From the NCBI RefSeq assembly GCF_004341235.1, contig NZ_SLUP01000007.1:1-64000 (forward strand): a stretch of DNA of 64,000 nucleotides. Direction: 5' to 3'. The DNA is from Mariniflexile fucanivorans (lineage in GTDB: Bacteria > Bacteroidota > Bacteroidia > Flavobacteriales > Flavobacteriaceae). The translations under genes and the position numbers were made by a program. Positions 46,463 to 57,109 of this stretch are shown here, in pieces (the first letter of the stretch is position 1; the number at the start of each line of letters is the position of its first letter). The notes under the pieces were generated by a model. That model was not told where the DNA came from. It ran no database searches and worked only from the letters and a program-made list of their open reading frames with translations.

Positions 46463-46987
46463 ATGTTTAAAAAATATAAAAGTGCAGAATTAGTAAAACC
46501 AGGTGGATTAGATCTTAAAGATCGTTTGGTTGGTGTACAAAGAGTTACAAAAGTAACTAAAGGTGGTAGAGCATTTGGTTTCTCGGCAATTGTTGTGGTT
46601 GGTGATGAAGCTGGTGTTGTAGGACAAGGTTTAGGAAAATCTAAAGACGTTGCTAGTGCAATTGCAAAAGCTGTTGAAGATGCTAAGAAAAACCTAGTAC
46701 GTATTCCTTTAAAAGGAAAAACATTACCACATGAGCAAAAAGGTAAATTTGGTGGAGCAAGAGTAAACATTATTCCTGCGGCAAAAGGTACAGGTGTAAT
46801 TGCTGGTGGTGCTGTAAGAACAGTGCTTGAGGCAGTTGGTGTACACGATGTATTATCAAAATCTCAAGGATCTTCAAATCCTCATAACGTAGTAAAAGCA
46901 ACTTTTGATGCTTTATTACAATTAAGAGATGCCAATACCATTGCTAGAGACAGAGGTATTTCACTTGAACAAGTTTTTAAAGCTTAA
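46463..46987 (+). CDS. rpsE: 30S ribosomal protein S5 (uS5)
   Basis: The 174-residue protein has [20 protein letters not shown] (the fidelity-related loop), [20 protein letters not shown] and the C-terminal [16 protein letters not shown]. It is slightly longer than in Escherichia coli, owing to the N-terminus ([19 protein letters not shown]). It lies at the mRNA entry site. Confidence 0.98.
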   Translation: MFKKYKSAELVKPGGLDLKDRLVGVQRVTKVTKGGRAFGFSAIVVVGDEAGVVGQGLGKSKDVASAIAKAVEDAKKNLVRIPLKGKTLPHEQKGKFGGARVNIIPAAKGTGVIAGGAVRTVLEAVGVHDVLSKSQGSSNPHNVVKATFDALLQLRDANTIARDRGISLEQVFKA

Positions 46988-46998
46988 TACAGACAGAG

Positions 46999-47181
46999 AT
47001 GGCAAAGATAAAAGTAACAAAAGTTAAAAGCGCAATCAATTGTCCACAAAGACAAAAAAGAGTTTTAGAATCTTTAGGTCTTAAAAAGATTGGTCAAGTA
47101 AAAGAGCACGAAGCTACATCAAGTATTCTTGGTATGGTAAGTAAAGTAAATCACTTAGTTTCTGTTGAAGAAATTAAATAA
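46999..47181 (+). CDS. rpmD: 50S ribosomal protein L30 (uL30)
   Basis: The 60-residue protein contains VKSAINCPQRQKRVLESLGLKK and MVSKVNHLVSVEEIK, the complete bacterial uL30. Position between rpsE and rplO is canonical, with 11 and 14 bp gaps. Confidence 0.98.
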   Translation: MAKIKVTKVKSAINCPQRQKRVLESLGLKKIGQVKEHEATSSILGMVSKVNHLVSVEEIK

Positions 47182-47195
47182 TAATATACTGAAAA

Positions 47196-47648
47196 ATGGA
47201 TTTAAGTAATTTAAAACCTGCAGAAGGTTCAGTTAAAAATCAAGGAAAAAGAATAGGTCGAGGACAAGGTTCTGGTAAAGGTGGTACTGCTACTCGTGGT
47301 CACAAAGGAGCTAAATCGCGTTCTGGTTATTCTAAGAAAGTAGGTTTTGAAGGTGGACAAATGCCACTTCAAAGACGTGTGCCTAAGTTTGGTTTTACTA
47401 ACATTAACCGTGTAGAGTATCAAGGTATCAATTTAGATACTTTGCAACAATTAGCTGACGACAAAAAAGTTGGTGATACTGTTGATTTTGAAACATTATT
47501 CACAAACCGTTTAATCGGTAAGAACGATCTAGTTAAAATATTAGGTAGAGGTGAATTAAAAGCAAAATTAAAAGTAACTGCACATAAGTTTACTGCTTCA
47601 GCAAAAGCTGCTATTGAAGCTGCTGGCGGAGAAGTTGTAACGTTATAA
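47196..47648 (+). CDS. rplO: 50S ribosomal protein L15 (uL15)
   Basis: The 150-residue protein begins MDLSNLKPAEGSVKNQGKRI and has the Gly-rich basic stretch GRGQGSGKGGTATRGHKG and GFEGGQMPLQRRVPKFGF, typical of uL15 threading through the 23S core. The C-terminal AKAAIEAAGGEVVTL is standard. Confidence 0.98.
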   Translation: MDLSNLKPAEGSVKNQGKRIGRGQGSGKGGTATRGHKGAKSRSGYSKKVGFEGGQMPLQRRVPKFGFTNINRVEYQGINLDTLQQLADDKKVGDTVDFETLFTNRLIGKNDLVKILGRGELKAKLKVTAHKFTASAKAAIEAAGGEVVTL

Positions 47649-47663
47649 GACCTTATTATAAGT

Positions 47664-49010
47664 ATGAAATTTATAGAATCGTTAAAGAATGTTTGGAAAA
47701 TAGAAGAACTAAGAAATAGAATCATGGTAACTCTTGGTCTGTTATTAGTTTATCGTTTTGGTGCCCAAGTTGTATTACCAGGTATTGATGCTGCTCAATT
47801 AGAAGGGTTAGCAGATAGTACTGATGGTGGTTTATTAGGATTACTAAATGCTTTTACAGGTGGCGCTTTTGCAAATGCTTCGGTTTTTGCATTGGGTATT
47901 ATGCCTTACATTTCTGCTTCTATTGTGGTTCAGTTAATGGGAATAGCAATTCCTTATTTACAAAAACTACAAAAAGAAGGTGCTAGTGGTCAAAAGAAAA
48001 TCAACCAAATAACACGTTGGTTAACTATTGCAATCTGTTTGCTACAAGCACCAGGTTATTTAGCAAGTTTACCAGCATTAGGAATTCCAACAAGTGCTTT
48101 TTTATTAGGTACTGGACCCTTATTTTATTTCTCATCAGTTACAATTTTAGTAACGGGCTGTATCTTCGCAATGTGGTTAGGAGAAAAAATAACAGATAAA
48201 GGTATTGGAAATGGTATTTCATTATTAATTATGGTTGGTATTATCGCAAGACTACCTGCATCATTCATTCAAAATGCTGCTACAAGATTAGAAGGTAATA
48301 ATGTAATGCTTATTCTTTTTGAATTGGTATTATGGTTCGCTATTATTCTTGGTTGTATCATGTTAGTTATGGCTGTTAGAAAAATTGCAGTACAATATGC
48401 AAGAAGAACAGCTACAGGCGATTATGAAAAAAGTGCTATGGCAGGTTCTAGACAGTACATTCCATTAAAGCTTAATGCTTCGGGAGTAATGCCTATTATA
48501 TTTGCACAAGCGATCATGTTTGTCCCTAGTTTAATTGGAGGTTCTTCACTTTTAAAAGAAACTGCTTTTGGTGCATGGATGCAAACAAATTATGCTGATA
48601 TTTTCGGATTAGCTTATAACATTACATTTGCTATACTTATTATAATATTCACATATTTCTATACGGCAATCACGGTTCCTACCAATAAAATGGCAGATGA
48701 CTTAAAACGTAGTGGTGGTTTTATTCCTGGTATTCGTCCCGGATCTGAAACCTCTGAATATTTAGATAAGATTATGTCTCAAATAACCTTACCAGGTTCT
48801 ATATTTTTAGCGTTCATAGCTGTGTTCCCAGCCTTAATAGTTAAAATTATGGGTGTTCAACAAGGATGGGCATTGTTTTTTGGAGGCACCTCATTAATCA
48901 TTTTAGTGGGTGTAGCTATCGATACTATGCAACAAGTAAATTCTTATTTGTTAAATAGACATTATGACGGCTTGATGAAAACTGGTAAAAATAGAAAAGC
49001 AATAGCTTAA
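47664..49010 (+). CDS. secY: Protein translocase subunit SecY
   Basis: The 448-residue protein has ten predicted membrane helices, the plug region after helix 1 (GLLNAFTGGAF), SASIVVQLMGIAIPYLQKLQKEG and the cytoplasmic loop containing KRSGGFIPGIRPG, which contacts SecA and the ribosome. It forms the inner-membrane protein-conducting channel. Neither map nor adk follows; infA starts 9 bases later. Confidence 0.98.
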   Translation: MKFIESLKNVWKIEELRNRIMVTLGLLLVYRFGAQVVLPGIDAAQLEGLADSTDGGLLGLLNAFTGGAFANASVFALGIMPYISASIVVQLMGIAIPYLQKLQKEGASGQKKINQITRWLTIAICLLQAPGYLASLPALGIPTSAFLLGTGPLFYFSSVTILVTGCIFAMWLGEKITDKGIGNGISLLIMVGIIARLPASFIQNAATRLEGNNVMLILFELVLWFAIILGCIMLVMAVRKIAVQYARRTATGDYEKSAMAGSRQYIPLKLNASGVMPIIFAQAIMFVPSLIGGSSLLKETAFGAWMQTNYADIFGLAYNITFAILIIIFTYFYTAITVPTNKMADDLKRSGGFIPGIRPGSETSEYLDKIMSQITLPGSIFLAFIAVFPALIVKIMGVQQGWALFFGGTSLIILVGVAIDTMQQVNSYLLNRHYDGLMKTGKNRKAIA

Positions 49011-49019
49011 TATTATACT

Positions 49020-49235
49020 ATGGCAAAACAAGCAGCAATAGAGCAAGACGGCACCATTATAGAAGCATTATCAAATGCGATGTTCCGTGTTGAATTAGAG
49101 AATGGTCACATTGTGACGGCACATATTTCGGGTAAAATGCGAATGCATTACATAAAATTATTACCAGGAGATAAGGTGAAATTAGAAATGAGTCCTTATG
49201 ATTTATCTAAGGCGAAAATAACTTATAGATACTAA
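49020..49235 (+). CDS. infA: Translation initiation factor IF-1
   Basis: The 71-residue OB-fold protein has [40 protein letters not shown] and [14 protein letters not shown], a complete IF-1. It binds the 30S A site during initiation. The next gene, rpmJ, starts 5 bases later. Confidence 0.98.
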   Translation: MAKQAAIEQDGTIIEALSNAMFRVELENGHIVTAHISGKMRMHYIKLLPGDKVKLEMSPYDLSKAKITYRY

Positions 49236-49240
49236 CACAG

Positions 49241-49357
49241 ATGAAAGTAAGAGCATCAGTAAAAAAAAGAAGTGCAGATTGTATAATCGTGCGTAGAAAA
49301 GGTAGACTTTACGTGATAAACAAAAAGAATCCTAGATTTAAACAAAGACAAGGGTAA
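49241..49357 (+). CDS. rpmJ: 50S ribosomal protein L36 (bL36), zinc-ligand-poor
   Basis: This 38-residue gene is easily missed. It reads [20 protein letters not shown] and ends NPRFKQRQG, a clear bL36. Of the four zinc ligands of the C-plus form (Cys11, Cys14, Cys27, His33), only Cys14 remains; the others are Ser11, Asn27 and Phe33, so zinc binding is not expected. It ends two bases before the rpsM ATG. Confidence 0.96.
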   Translation: MKVRASVKKRSADCIIVRRKGRLYVINKKNPRFKQRQG

Positions 49358-49359
49358 TT

Positions 49360-49734
49360 ATGGCAAGAATTGCAGGTGTAGACATACCAAAAAACAAAAG
49401 AGGAGTTATCGCTTTAACTTACATCTATGGTGTAGGTAGAAGTAGAGCAAAAGAAATTTTAGCTGAAGCTAAAGTTGATGAAAGTATTAAAGTTCAAGAT
49501 TGGAACGATGACCAGATTGCTGGTATTCGTGAAGCTGTGGGTACTTTTACTATCGAAGGTGAATTACGTTCTGAAATTCAATTAAACATTAAACGTTTAA
49601 TGGATATTGGATGTTATAGAGGAATTCGTCACAGATCGGGTCTTCCATTAAGAGGGCAACGTACTAAAAACAACTCTAGAACTAGAAAAGGTAGAAGAAA
49701 AACTGTTGCTAACAAGAAAAAAGCAACTAAATAA
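49360..49734 (+). CDS. rpsM: 30S ribosomal protein S13 (uS13)
   Basis: The 124-residue protein has [20 protein letters not shown], the helix-two-turn-helix region [17 protein letters not shown], and the basic tail [17 protein letters not shown] that touches P-site tRNA. It starts the alpha segment. The 100-bp spacer after it is unusually long for the cluster; I see no strong structure in it. Confidence 0.98.
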   Translation: MARIAGVDIPKNKRGVIALTYIYGVGRSRAKEILAEAKVDESIKVQDWNDDQIAGIREAVGTFTIEGELRSEIQLNIKRLMDIGCYRGIRHRSGLPLRGQRTKNNSRTRKGRRKTVANKKKATK

Positions 49735-49834
49735 CAATTAGTCTTTAGTATTTAGACGTTGGAAGGAATCTGTTTGAAATTATAAAAGGTTTAGGATTCT
49801 AGCGACTATCAACTATAACTGAAAACTATAAACA

Positions 49835-50227
49835 ATGGCAAAATCAAACACAAAAACTACAAAAAAACGTAAAGTTATTGTAGACTCTGTAGGAGAAGCA
49901 CATGTAAATGCTTCTTTTAATAACATCATAATTGCACTTACCAACAAAAAAGGAGACGTTATTTCTTGGTCTTCTGCTGGTAAAATGGGATTTAGAGGTT
50001 CTAAGAAAAACACGCCTTATGCTGCTCAATTAGCTGCTGAAGATGCTTCTGCGGTTGCATTAGAAGCTGGCTTAAAGAAAGTAAAAGTATATGTTAAAGG
50101 TCCAGGAAACGGTAGGGAATCTGCTATCCGTTCTATCCACAATGCAGGAATTGAAGTAACTGAAATTATTGATGTTACGCCACTTCCACATAATGGATGT
50201 CGTCCTCCAAAACGTAGAAGAGTATAA
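49835..50227 (+). CDS. rpsK: 30S ribosomal protein S11 (uS11)
   Basis: The 130-residue protein has [41 protein letters not shown] and the C-terminal [18 protein letters not shown], all standard. It lies on the 30S platform. It is followed by a strong terminator and a new promoter before rpsD. Confidence 0.98.
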   Translation: MAKSNTKTTKKRKVIVDSVGEAHVNASFNNIIIALTNKKGDVISWSSAGKMGFRGSKKNTPYAAQLAAEDASAVALEAGLKKVKVYVKGPGNGRESAIRSIHNAGIEVTEIIDVTPLPHNGCRPPKRRRV

Positions 50228-50295
50228 GAAATTACGATTTCAAGATTTACGATTTTATATTTAAATATCGTAATTCGAAAGCGTACTTCAAAATT

Positions 50296-50337
50296 AAATT
50301 AATATCAACTGTTTTTAATAGTTGATATTAATTTTTT
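50296..50337 (+). terminator. Intrinsic terminator inside the alpha segment (after rpsK)
   Basis: AAATTAATATCAACT (50296-50310) pairs perfectly with AGTTGATATTAATTT (50320-50334), a 15-bp stem with a 9-base loop and T up to 50337. This is one of the best terminators in the window and lies 69 bases after the rpsK stop. Confidence 0.82.
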
Positions 50338-50350
50338 ATGTGTAAATTTG
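50322..50350 (+). promoter_or_regulatory. Promoter for rpsD-rpoA-rplQ
   Basis: TTG at 50322-50324, inside the terminator's 3' arm, and TAAATTTG at 50343-50350 with an 18-base spacer fit the Bacteroidota promoter consensus. A start near 50357 gives a leader of about 100 bases before rpsD, long enough for S4-mediated control. Confidence 0.7.
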
Positions 50351-50456
50351 CACACTCAAAAAAATAATTATTAACAAGTATCAACAAGAGATCAACGATT
50401 ATCGAAGGATAAGATTAAGACCTTAATTCATAATCACTCTTAAAAAACAATTAAAA

Positions 50457-51062
50457 ATGGCAAGATATACTGGTCCTAAAACTAAAATAGCTCGTAAATT
50501 TGGTGAAGCTATATTCGGAGAAGATAAATCTTTTGAAAAAAGAAATTACCCTCCAGGTCAACACGGTAACGCAAGAAAACGTGGAAAAAAATCTGAATAC
50601 GCAATTCAATTGCAAGAAAAGCAAAAAGCTAAATATACCTACGGTATTTTAGAGCGTCAATTCAGAAATATATTTAAAAGCGCTAGAGCTGCTCAAGGTA
50701 TTACAGGCGAGGTTTTATTACAACTTTGCGAATCTAGATTAGATAACGTAGTATATAGAATGGGAATTTCCCCTTCTAGAAGCGGTGCTAGACAATTAGT
50801 ATCTCACAGACACATTACAGTAAATGGGGAGTTGGTAAACATACCTTCTTACCAATTAAAAGCTGGTGATGTTGTTGCTGTTAGAGAAAAATCTAAATCT
50901 CTTGATGCTATCGCAAGTTCTTTGTCTAATTCAAATCATGTTTATGAATGGATTACTTGGAATGATGATACAAAACAAGGTACTTACGTTTCTGTTCCTG
51001 CAAGAATTCAAATTCCAGAAAACATAAATGAACAATTCATAGTCGAATTATATTCTAAATAA
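50457..51062 (+). CDS. rpsD: 30S ribosomal protein S4 (uS4)
   Basis: The 201-residue protein starts [20 protein letters not shown] and has the S4 RNA-binding domain ([30 protein letters not shown], key [11 protein letters not shown]). The N-terminus carries no zinc-binding cysteines. S4 initiates 30S assembly and autoregulates the alpha operon elsewhere. Here it is the first gene of a separately promoted segment. Confidence 0.98.
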   Translation: MARYTGPKTKIARKFGEAIFGEDKSFEKRNYPPGQHGNARKRGKKSEYAIQLQEKQKAKYTYGILERQFRNIFKSARAAQGITGEVLLQLCESRLDNVVYRMGISPSRSGARQLVSHRHITVNGELVNIPSYQLKAGDVVAVREKSKSLDAIASSLSNSNHVYEWITWNDDTKQGTYVSVPARIQIPENINEQFIVELYSK

Positions 51063-51158
51063 TAAATTAATCACATTGGTATTTAGCCAAAGGGTTTATT
51101 GGTACTTCTTCAAACTTTTAAACCGCGCAACTAAATAACAATTAAAACGAAGAAAAAC

Positions 51159-52151
51159 ATGGCAGTATTTAATTTCCAAAAACCAGATAAAGTAATCATG
51201 ATTGATTCTACTGATTTCGAAGGTAAATTCGAATTCAGACCTTTAGAACCTGGTTATGGTTTAACAGTAGGTAACGCATTAAGAAGAGTTTTACTTTCTT
51301 CTTTGGAAGGTTTCGCTATTACATCCGTTAGAATTGAAGGTGTAGATCACGAATTTTCTGCAATCCCAGGTGTTGTGGAAGATGTTACCGAAATTATCTT
51401 AAATTTAAAACAAGCACGTTTTAAAAGACAAATAGAAGATATCGATAACGAGTCTATCTCTATTTCAATATCTGGTCAAGAACAAATTACAGCTGGAGAT
51501 TTTCAAAAATTTATTTCTGGTTTCCAAGTATTAAATACAGAATTAGTAATCTGTAACTTAGATCCTAAAGTGAATTTCAATATGGAAATCACAATAGAAA
51601 AAGGTAGAGGATATGTTCCTGCAGAAGAAAACAAAAAAGCTGCTGCACCAGTTGGAACTATTTTTACAGATTCTATTTATACACCAATAAAAAACGTTAA
51701 GTACAGCATTGAAAACTATCGTGTTGAGCAAAAAACTGATTATGAAAAATTAGTTTTTGAAATCATTACAGATGGTTCAATCACTCCACAAGATGCTTTA
51801 ACAGAAGCTGCAAAAACATTAATTCACCACTTCATGTTATTCTCTGATGAGCGTATTACATTAGAAGCCGATGAAATTGCACAAACTGAAACTTATGATG
51901 AAGAATCTCTTCACATGCGTCAGTTGCTTAAAACGAAGTTAATCGATATGGATTTATCTGTACGTGCGCTTAACTGTTTAAAAGCTGCAGAAGTTGATAC
52001 TTTAGGAGACTTAGTATCTTTCAATAAAAATGACTTAATGAAATTCAGAAACTTTGGTAAAAAGTCTTTAACTGAGCTAGAAGAACTAGTAAACGTTAAA
52101 GGTTTAAACTTCGGAATGGATTTAAGTAAATATAAATTAGATAAAGACTAA
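51159..52151 (+). CDS. rpoA: RNA polymerase alpha subunit
   Basis: The 330-residue protein has the dimerisation/assembly N-terminal domain ([25 protein letters not shown], key [11 protein letters not shown]) and the C-terminal DNA- and activator-binding domain ([33 protein letters not shown]). Length is standard. A 140-bp spacer with a strong inverted repeat follows before rplQ. Confidence 0.98.
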   Translation: MAVFNFQKPDKVIMIDSTDFEGKFEFRPLEPGYGLTVGNALRRVLLSSLEGFAITSVRIEGVDHEFSAIPGVVEDVTEIILNLKQARFKRQIEDIDNESISISISGQEQITAGDFQKFISGFQVLNTELVICNLDPKVNFNMEITIEKGRGYVPAEENKKAAAPVGTIFTDSIYTPIKNVKYSIENYRVEQKTDYEKLVFEIITDGSITPQDALTEAAKTLIHHFMLFSDERITLEADEIAQTETYDEESLHMRQLLKTKLIDMDLSVRALNCLKAAEVDTLGDLVSFNKNDLMKFRNFGKKSLTELEELVNVKGLNFGMDLSKYKLDKD

Positions 52152-52160
52152 ACGAATTAC

Positions 52161-52209
52161 GATTTGTGAATTACGATTTTGGATTTATTTCAATCGTAAT
52201 TCATAAATC
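52161..52209. repeat. 18-bp inverted repeat between rpoA and rplQ
   Basis: GATTTGTGAATTACGATT (52161-52178) pairs with AATCGTAATTCATAAATC (52192-52209) with one G-T wobble and a 13-base loop. The GAATTACGATTT motif recurs in other spacers of the window (about 18616-18630, 26679-26700, 50228-50275). Confidence 0.8.
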
Positions 52210-52291
52210 AAAAATCAATTAATTATTAACGACACATAATTTGCTCTCCAAAAAGGATATGGTAGCAAGATGTAGTCAAATTTAAAATGTC

Positions 52292-52765
52292 ATGAGACAC
52301 GGAAAAAAAATTAACCATTTAGGTAGAAAAACTGCTCATAGAAAATCTATGTTGGCAAATATGGCTTGTTCTTTAATAGAGCACAAACGTATTAACACAA
52401 CTGTTGCTAAAGCAAAAGCTATAAAACAATTTGTTGAGCCAATGATTACTAAGTCTAAAGAAGATACAACACATAACAGACGTATTGTGATGGCAAACTT
52501 AAGACAAAAAGATGCTGTAGCAGAGTTATTTAGAGATGTTGCTGCAAAAGTAGCGAATCGTCCAGGTGGTTACACACGTATTATTAAGCTTGGTAATCGT
52601 TTAGGTGATAACGCTGATATGGCAATGATTGAGTTAGTTGATTACAACGAACTTTACAACGCCGGTAAGCCAGAGAAGAAAACAACGCGTAGAAGTAGAA
52701 GAGGTGGTTCAAAACCTGAAGCTGCTCCTGCTGTTGAACCAAAAGCAACCAACGAAGAAGAATAA
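52292..52765 (+). CDS. rplQ: 50S ribosomal protein L17 (bL17)
   Basis: The 157-residue protein begins [20 protein letters not shown] and has [17 protein letters not shown] and [20 protein letters not shown]. It is about 30 residues longer than the Escherichia coli protein because of a charged tail ([18 protein letters not shown] onward) usual in Bacteroidota. It is the last gene of the cluster, followed by a terminator. Confidence 0.98.
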   Translation: MRHGKKINHLGRKTAHRKSMLANMACSLIEHKRINTTVAKAKAIKQFVEPMITKSKEDTTHNRRIVMANLRQKDAVAELFRDVAAKVANRPGGYTRIIKLGNRLGDNADMAMIELVDYNELYNAGKPEKKTTRRSRRGGSKPEAAPAVEPKATNEEE

Positions 52766-52788
52766 ATGTTAATAAGCATTTAATAGAT

Positions 52789-52823
52789 AAAGGATAAACT
52801 ATTTTAGTTTATCCTTTTTTTTT
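52789..52823 (+). terminator. Terminator of the ribosomal cluster
   Basis: AAAGGATAAACT (52789-52800) pairs with AGTTTATCCTTT (52806-52817), then T continues to 52823: a 12-bp stem, 5-base loop and 9-T run (52815-52823), 23 bases after the rplQ stop. Confidence 0.92.
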
Positions 52824-52854
52824 AGCATTTTTGCAAAACTTTTTTATTTAATAC

Positions 52855-53961
52855 ATGAAATATCAAAAAAGACAAAAAGCCATCATTCTTTTAGCAGATG
52901 GCACCATTTTTTACGGAAAAGCTGTAGGAAACAAACAAGGAACTGCATTTGGTGAAGTTTGTTTTAATACGGGAATGACTGGTTACCAAGAAATTTTTAC
53001 AGATCCATCTTATTATGGTCAGTTAATGGTTACCACGAATGCACACATTGGAAATTACGGTGTTAATAATGATGAAATTGAATCGGATTCCATTAAAATA
53101 GCTGGGTTGATTTGTAAAAACTTTAGCTACGATTATTCTCGTGATGCCGCTGATGGTTCTTTAGAGAACTTTTTAGAAGAAAATAATTTATTAGCAATTT
53201 CAGATGTTGATACCAGAGCTTTAGTAAGTTATATTAGAGATAATGGCGCTATGAATGCTGTTATTTCTACCGATGTAGATAATATTGAAGGACTTAAAAA
53301 AGAGTTAGCAAACGTACCTGATATGAATGGTTTAGAGTTGGCTTCTCAAGTTTCTACCAAAGAACCTTATTATTTCGGTGATGAGAATGCCACTTATAAA
53401 GTAGCTGCTTTGGATATTGGTATTAAAAAGAACATCCTTAGAAATATAGCAAAAAGAGATGCTTACATAAAAGTGTTTCCATACAATGCTAAATTTGAAG
53501 ATTTAGAAGCTTTTAAACCAGACGGCTATTTCTTATCCAACGGACCTGGAGATCCAGAACCATTGGCAGATGCTCAAGCATTGGCTAAAGAAATTATTAA
53601 AAGAGATTTACCATTATTTGGTATTTGTTTGGGACACCAAATTATTGCTTTAGCAAATGGAGTTTCAACTTATAAAATGCATCATGGGCATAGAGGAATT
53701 AACCATCCAGTAAAAAACATAACAACAGGTAAAGGTGAAATTACTTCTCAAAATCATGGCTTTGCTGTGAATAGAGAAGAGGCCGAAGCACACCCAGACC
53801 TGCTTGTAACACATGTGCATTTAAATGACCATACGGTTGCAGGATTAGCGATGAAGAGCAAGAATTGTTTTTCGGTACAATACCATCCAGAAGCTAGCCC
53901 AGGACCACATGATTCATCCTATTTGTTTGATCAATTTATTGAAAATATAAAGAAAAATTAG
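52855..53961 (+). CDS. carA: Carbamoyl-phosphate synthase small subunit
   Basis: The 368-residue protein has an N-terminal CPSase domain (FNTGMTGYQEIFTDPSY) and a class I glutamine amidotransferase domain with Cys258 (FGICLGHQI), His344 and Glu346 (QYHPEA) as catalytic triad. It releases ammonia from glutamine for carbamoyl phosphate, feeding pyrimidine and arginine synthesis. The large subunit carB is not adjacent. It is flanked by terminators on both sides, so it is monocistronic. Confidence 0.96.
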   Translation: MKYQKRQKAIILLADGTIFYGKAVGNKQGTAFGEVCFNTGMTGYQEIFTDPSYYGQLMVTTNAHIGNYGVNNDEIESDSIKIAGLICKNFSYDYSRDAADGSLENFLEENNLLAISDVDTRALVSYIRDNGAMNAVISTDVDNIEGLKKELANVPDMNGLELASQVSTKEPYYFGDENATYKVAALDIGIKKNILRNIAKRDAYIKVFPYNAKFEDLEAFKPDGYFLSNGPGDPEPLADAQALAKEIIKRDLPLFGICLGHQIIALANGVSTYKMHHGHRGINHPVKNITTGKGEITSQNHGFAVNREEAEAHPDLLVTHVHLNDHTVAGLAMKSKNCFSVQYHPEASPGPHDSSYLFDQFIENIKKN

Positions 53962-53970
53962 TAATTTAAG

Positions 53971-54004
53971 CCTCACAGGTATGTAACCTGTGAGGTTTCT
54001 GTTT
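53971..54004 (+). terminator. Terminator of carA
   Basis: CCTCACAGGT (53971-53980) pairs with ACCTGTGAGG (53986-53995), loop ATGTA, followed by the T-rich TTTCTGTTTT, nine bases past the stop. Confidence 0.85.
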
Positions 54005-54062
54005 TATTGACATTTTTAAAAGGTAATTAATTAGTGAAGGTTCTAAACCTAACTATTTACCT

Positions 54063-54159
54063 GCGTTAGGGATTGAAGCGAAAAGCCCACAGCGATCCCG
54101 ATATTTATCGGGAGCGCGAGGACTTGTAGAGGAAAGCCCGACCCGATAGGGTAACGCCC
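54063..54159 (+). repeat. Dispersed structured element, copy 2
   Basis: It begins GCGTTAGGGATTGAAGCG and ends GGGTAACGCCC. The ends pair as GCGTTA (54063-54068) with TAACGC (54152-54157). Inside are CCCGATA/TATCGGG (54098-54113) and AAAGCCCGACCCGATAGGG. It corresponds to the minus strand of copy 1 at 25788-25882, with divergent middle. It occupies the 326-bp carA-eno gap; the rest of that gap contains the carA terminator and the eno promoter region. Confidence 0.8.
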
Positions 54160-54249
54160 AAATTTATTTGATAAAATGTAACTAAAACGTTGTAGAAGAT
54201 TTTTTGAATATTAATTTAAAAAGATCCTAAAAAAAACAAGATTTAAGCG

Positions 54250-54257
54250 TAAATTTG
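54250..54257 (+). promoter_or_regulatory. Candidate -7 box for eno
   Basis: TAAATTTG matches TAnnTTTG, 30 bases before the eno ATG. No TTG is found 17-23 bases upstream; the nearest TTTG is more than 40 bases away. Confidence 0.45.
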
Positions 54258-54281
54258 AAGTAAAATAAAGTTTAAAAATAA

Positions 54282-55580
<1,299 letters not shown>

Positions 55581-55596
55581 AAATTTAAATTTTTAT

Positions 55597-55635
55597 AAAA
55601 AAGCGGTTATTATTTTTAATAATCGCTTTTTTTTT
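55597..55635 (+). terminator. Terminator of eno
   Basis: AAAAAAGCGGTTATT pairs with AATAATCGCTTTTTT (one G-T wobble) around a short T-rich loop, with T continuing to 55635. It lies 16 bases after the eno stop and may work in both directions. Confidence 0.9.
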
Positions 55636-55752
55636 GCATTAATTTTATATAATTTGTTAATTGATTGAATCTTTTGTTTTTAAGCATTATCTTAGTAAAG
55701 AGATATTTTGTAAATTAGCAATCCAATTATAGAATCTAAATCATTAAAACAT

Positions 55753-57039
55753 ATGGCAAACACTGCTACCATTGAGGTAAACGGAAAAAAAATTGTGCTT
55801 CCTGTTATAGAAGGAACAGAAAATGAACTAGCTATTGACATTTCGAATTTGAGAAGTGAATCTGGTGGTGTCATTACTTTAGATCCTGGATATAAAAACA
55901 CGGGTTCTTGTGAAAGTGCTATTACGTTTCTAGATGGTGAAAAGGGTATTTTAAGGTATCGTGGTTATGCCATAGAAGAGCTAGCAAAAAAAGTAGACTT
56001 CTTAGAAGTTACTTATCTTTTAATTTTTGGTGAGTTACCAACAAAATCTCAAAACGATAAGTTTCATGAGGATATTAAAGCTCAGTCAGCTGTTGATGAG
56101 GATATAAAGAAAATTTTAGATGCTTTCCCTAGAACGGCACATCCAATGGGGATTATTTCTTCATTAACAAGTGCGTTAACAGCCTTTAATCCTTCTTCTG
56201 TGAATGTAAATTCAGAAGAAGATATGTATAAAGCCATCGTTAAAATTTTGGGTAAAATGCCAGTTTTAGTAGCATGGACCATGCGTAAAAGACAAGGTTT
56301 GCCTTTCGATTATGGTGACGAAAGTCTAGGTTATGTTGAGAACCTTCTTAAAATGATGTTTTCAAAACCTAATTCTTGCTATGTACAAAGTAAAATTTTA
56401 GTGGATGCTCTAGATAAATTATTAATATTACATGCAGATCACGAACAAAATTGTTCTACATCTACCGTACGTATTGTAGGTTCTGCACATGCAGGATTAT
56501 TTGCTTCTATTTCAGCAGGAATTTCAGCTTTATGGGGACCTCTGCATGGTGGAGCAAATCAAGCGGTGTTAGAAATGCTTCAAGCTATTGAGGCCGATGG
56601 TGGAGATACTAAAAAGTATATGGCTAAAGCTAAAGATAAAAATGATCCTTTTAGATTAATGGGCTTCGGACACCGTGTATATAAAAATTTCGACCCACGA
56701 GCAAAAATTATTAAAAAAGCAGCAGATGATGTTTTAGATGCTTTAGGCATTGATGATCCAATTCTTGCCATCGCTAAAGGTTTAGAAAAAGAAGCTCTAG
56801 AAGATCCATACTTTGTAGAAAGAAAATTATATCCAAACGTAGATTTCTATTCAGGGATTATTTATAGAGCCATGAATATTCCTCAAGAAATGTTTACTGT
56901 TATGTTTGCTATTGGTCGTTTACCAGGATGGATTGCGCAATGGAGAGAAATGCGTTTACGTAAAGAACCAATTGGTCGTCCTCGTCAATTATATATTGGT
57001 GCAACCGAAAGACCTTTTGTGCCAGTAGAAGAAAGATAA
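55753..57039 (+). CDS. gltA: Citrate synthase
   Basis: The 428-residue protein is of the hexameric, Gram-negative type. It has HADHEQNCSTSTVR, the oxaloacetate-site GPLHGGANQAV, FGHRVYKNFDPRA with the second active-site His, and the C-terminal RPRQLYIGATERPFVP. An N-terminal 50-residue beta domain (EVNGKKIVLPVIEGTENE) is present, as in NADH-sensitive enzymes. It condenses acetyl-CoA and oxaloacetate into the citric acid cycle that also supplies the succinyl-CoA of the mutase operon. Confidence 0.97.
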   Translation: MANTATIEVNGKKIVLPVIEGTENELAIDISNLRSESGGVITLDPGYKNTGSCESAITFLDGEKGILRYRGYAIEELAKKVDFLEVTYLLIFGELPTKSQNDKFHEDIKAQSAVDEDIKKILDAFPRTAHPMGIISSLTSALTAFNPSSVNVNSEEDMYKAIVKILGKMPVLVAWTMRKRQGLPFDYGDESLGYVENLLKMMFSKPNSCYVQSKILVDALDKLLILHADHEQNCSTSTVRIVGSAHAGLFASISAGISALWGPLHGGANQAVLEMLQAIEADGGDTKKYMAKAKDKNDPFRLMGFGHRVYKNFDPRAKIIKKAADDVLDALGIDDPILAIAKGLEKEALEDPYFVERKLYPNVDFYSGIIYRAMNIPQEMFTVMFAIGRLPGWIAQWREMRLRKEPIGRPRQLYIGATERPFVPVEER

Positions 57040-57067
57040 TATTCTTTAATAAATAAAAATAAATGAG

Positions 57068-57098
57068 GCTTCATAACTAAACATTATGAAGCTTTTTT
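57068..57098 (+). terminator. Terminator of gltA
   Basis: GCTTCATAA (57068-57076) pairs with TTATGAAGC (57084-57092), loop CTAAACA, then T to 57098. It lies 28 bases after gltA and 12 bases before the next start, so the following gene needs read-through or a very short promoter region. Confidence 0.9.
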
Positions 57099-57109
57099 AT
57101 ATTTACAGC

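Noticed and set aside
49735-49834. Possible regulatory RNA between rpsM and rpsK
   Set aside because: Only weak 4-5 bp pairings (GTCT/AGAC, GAATC/GATTC) were found; no terminator or promoter motif.
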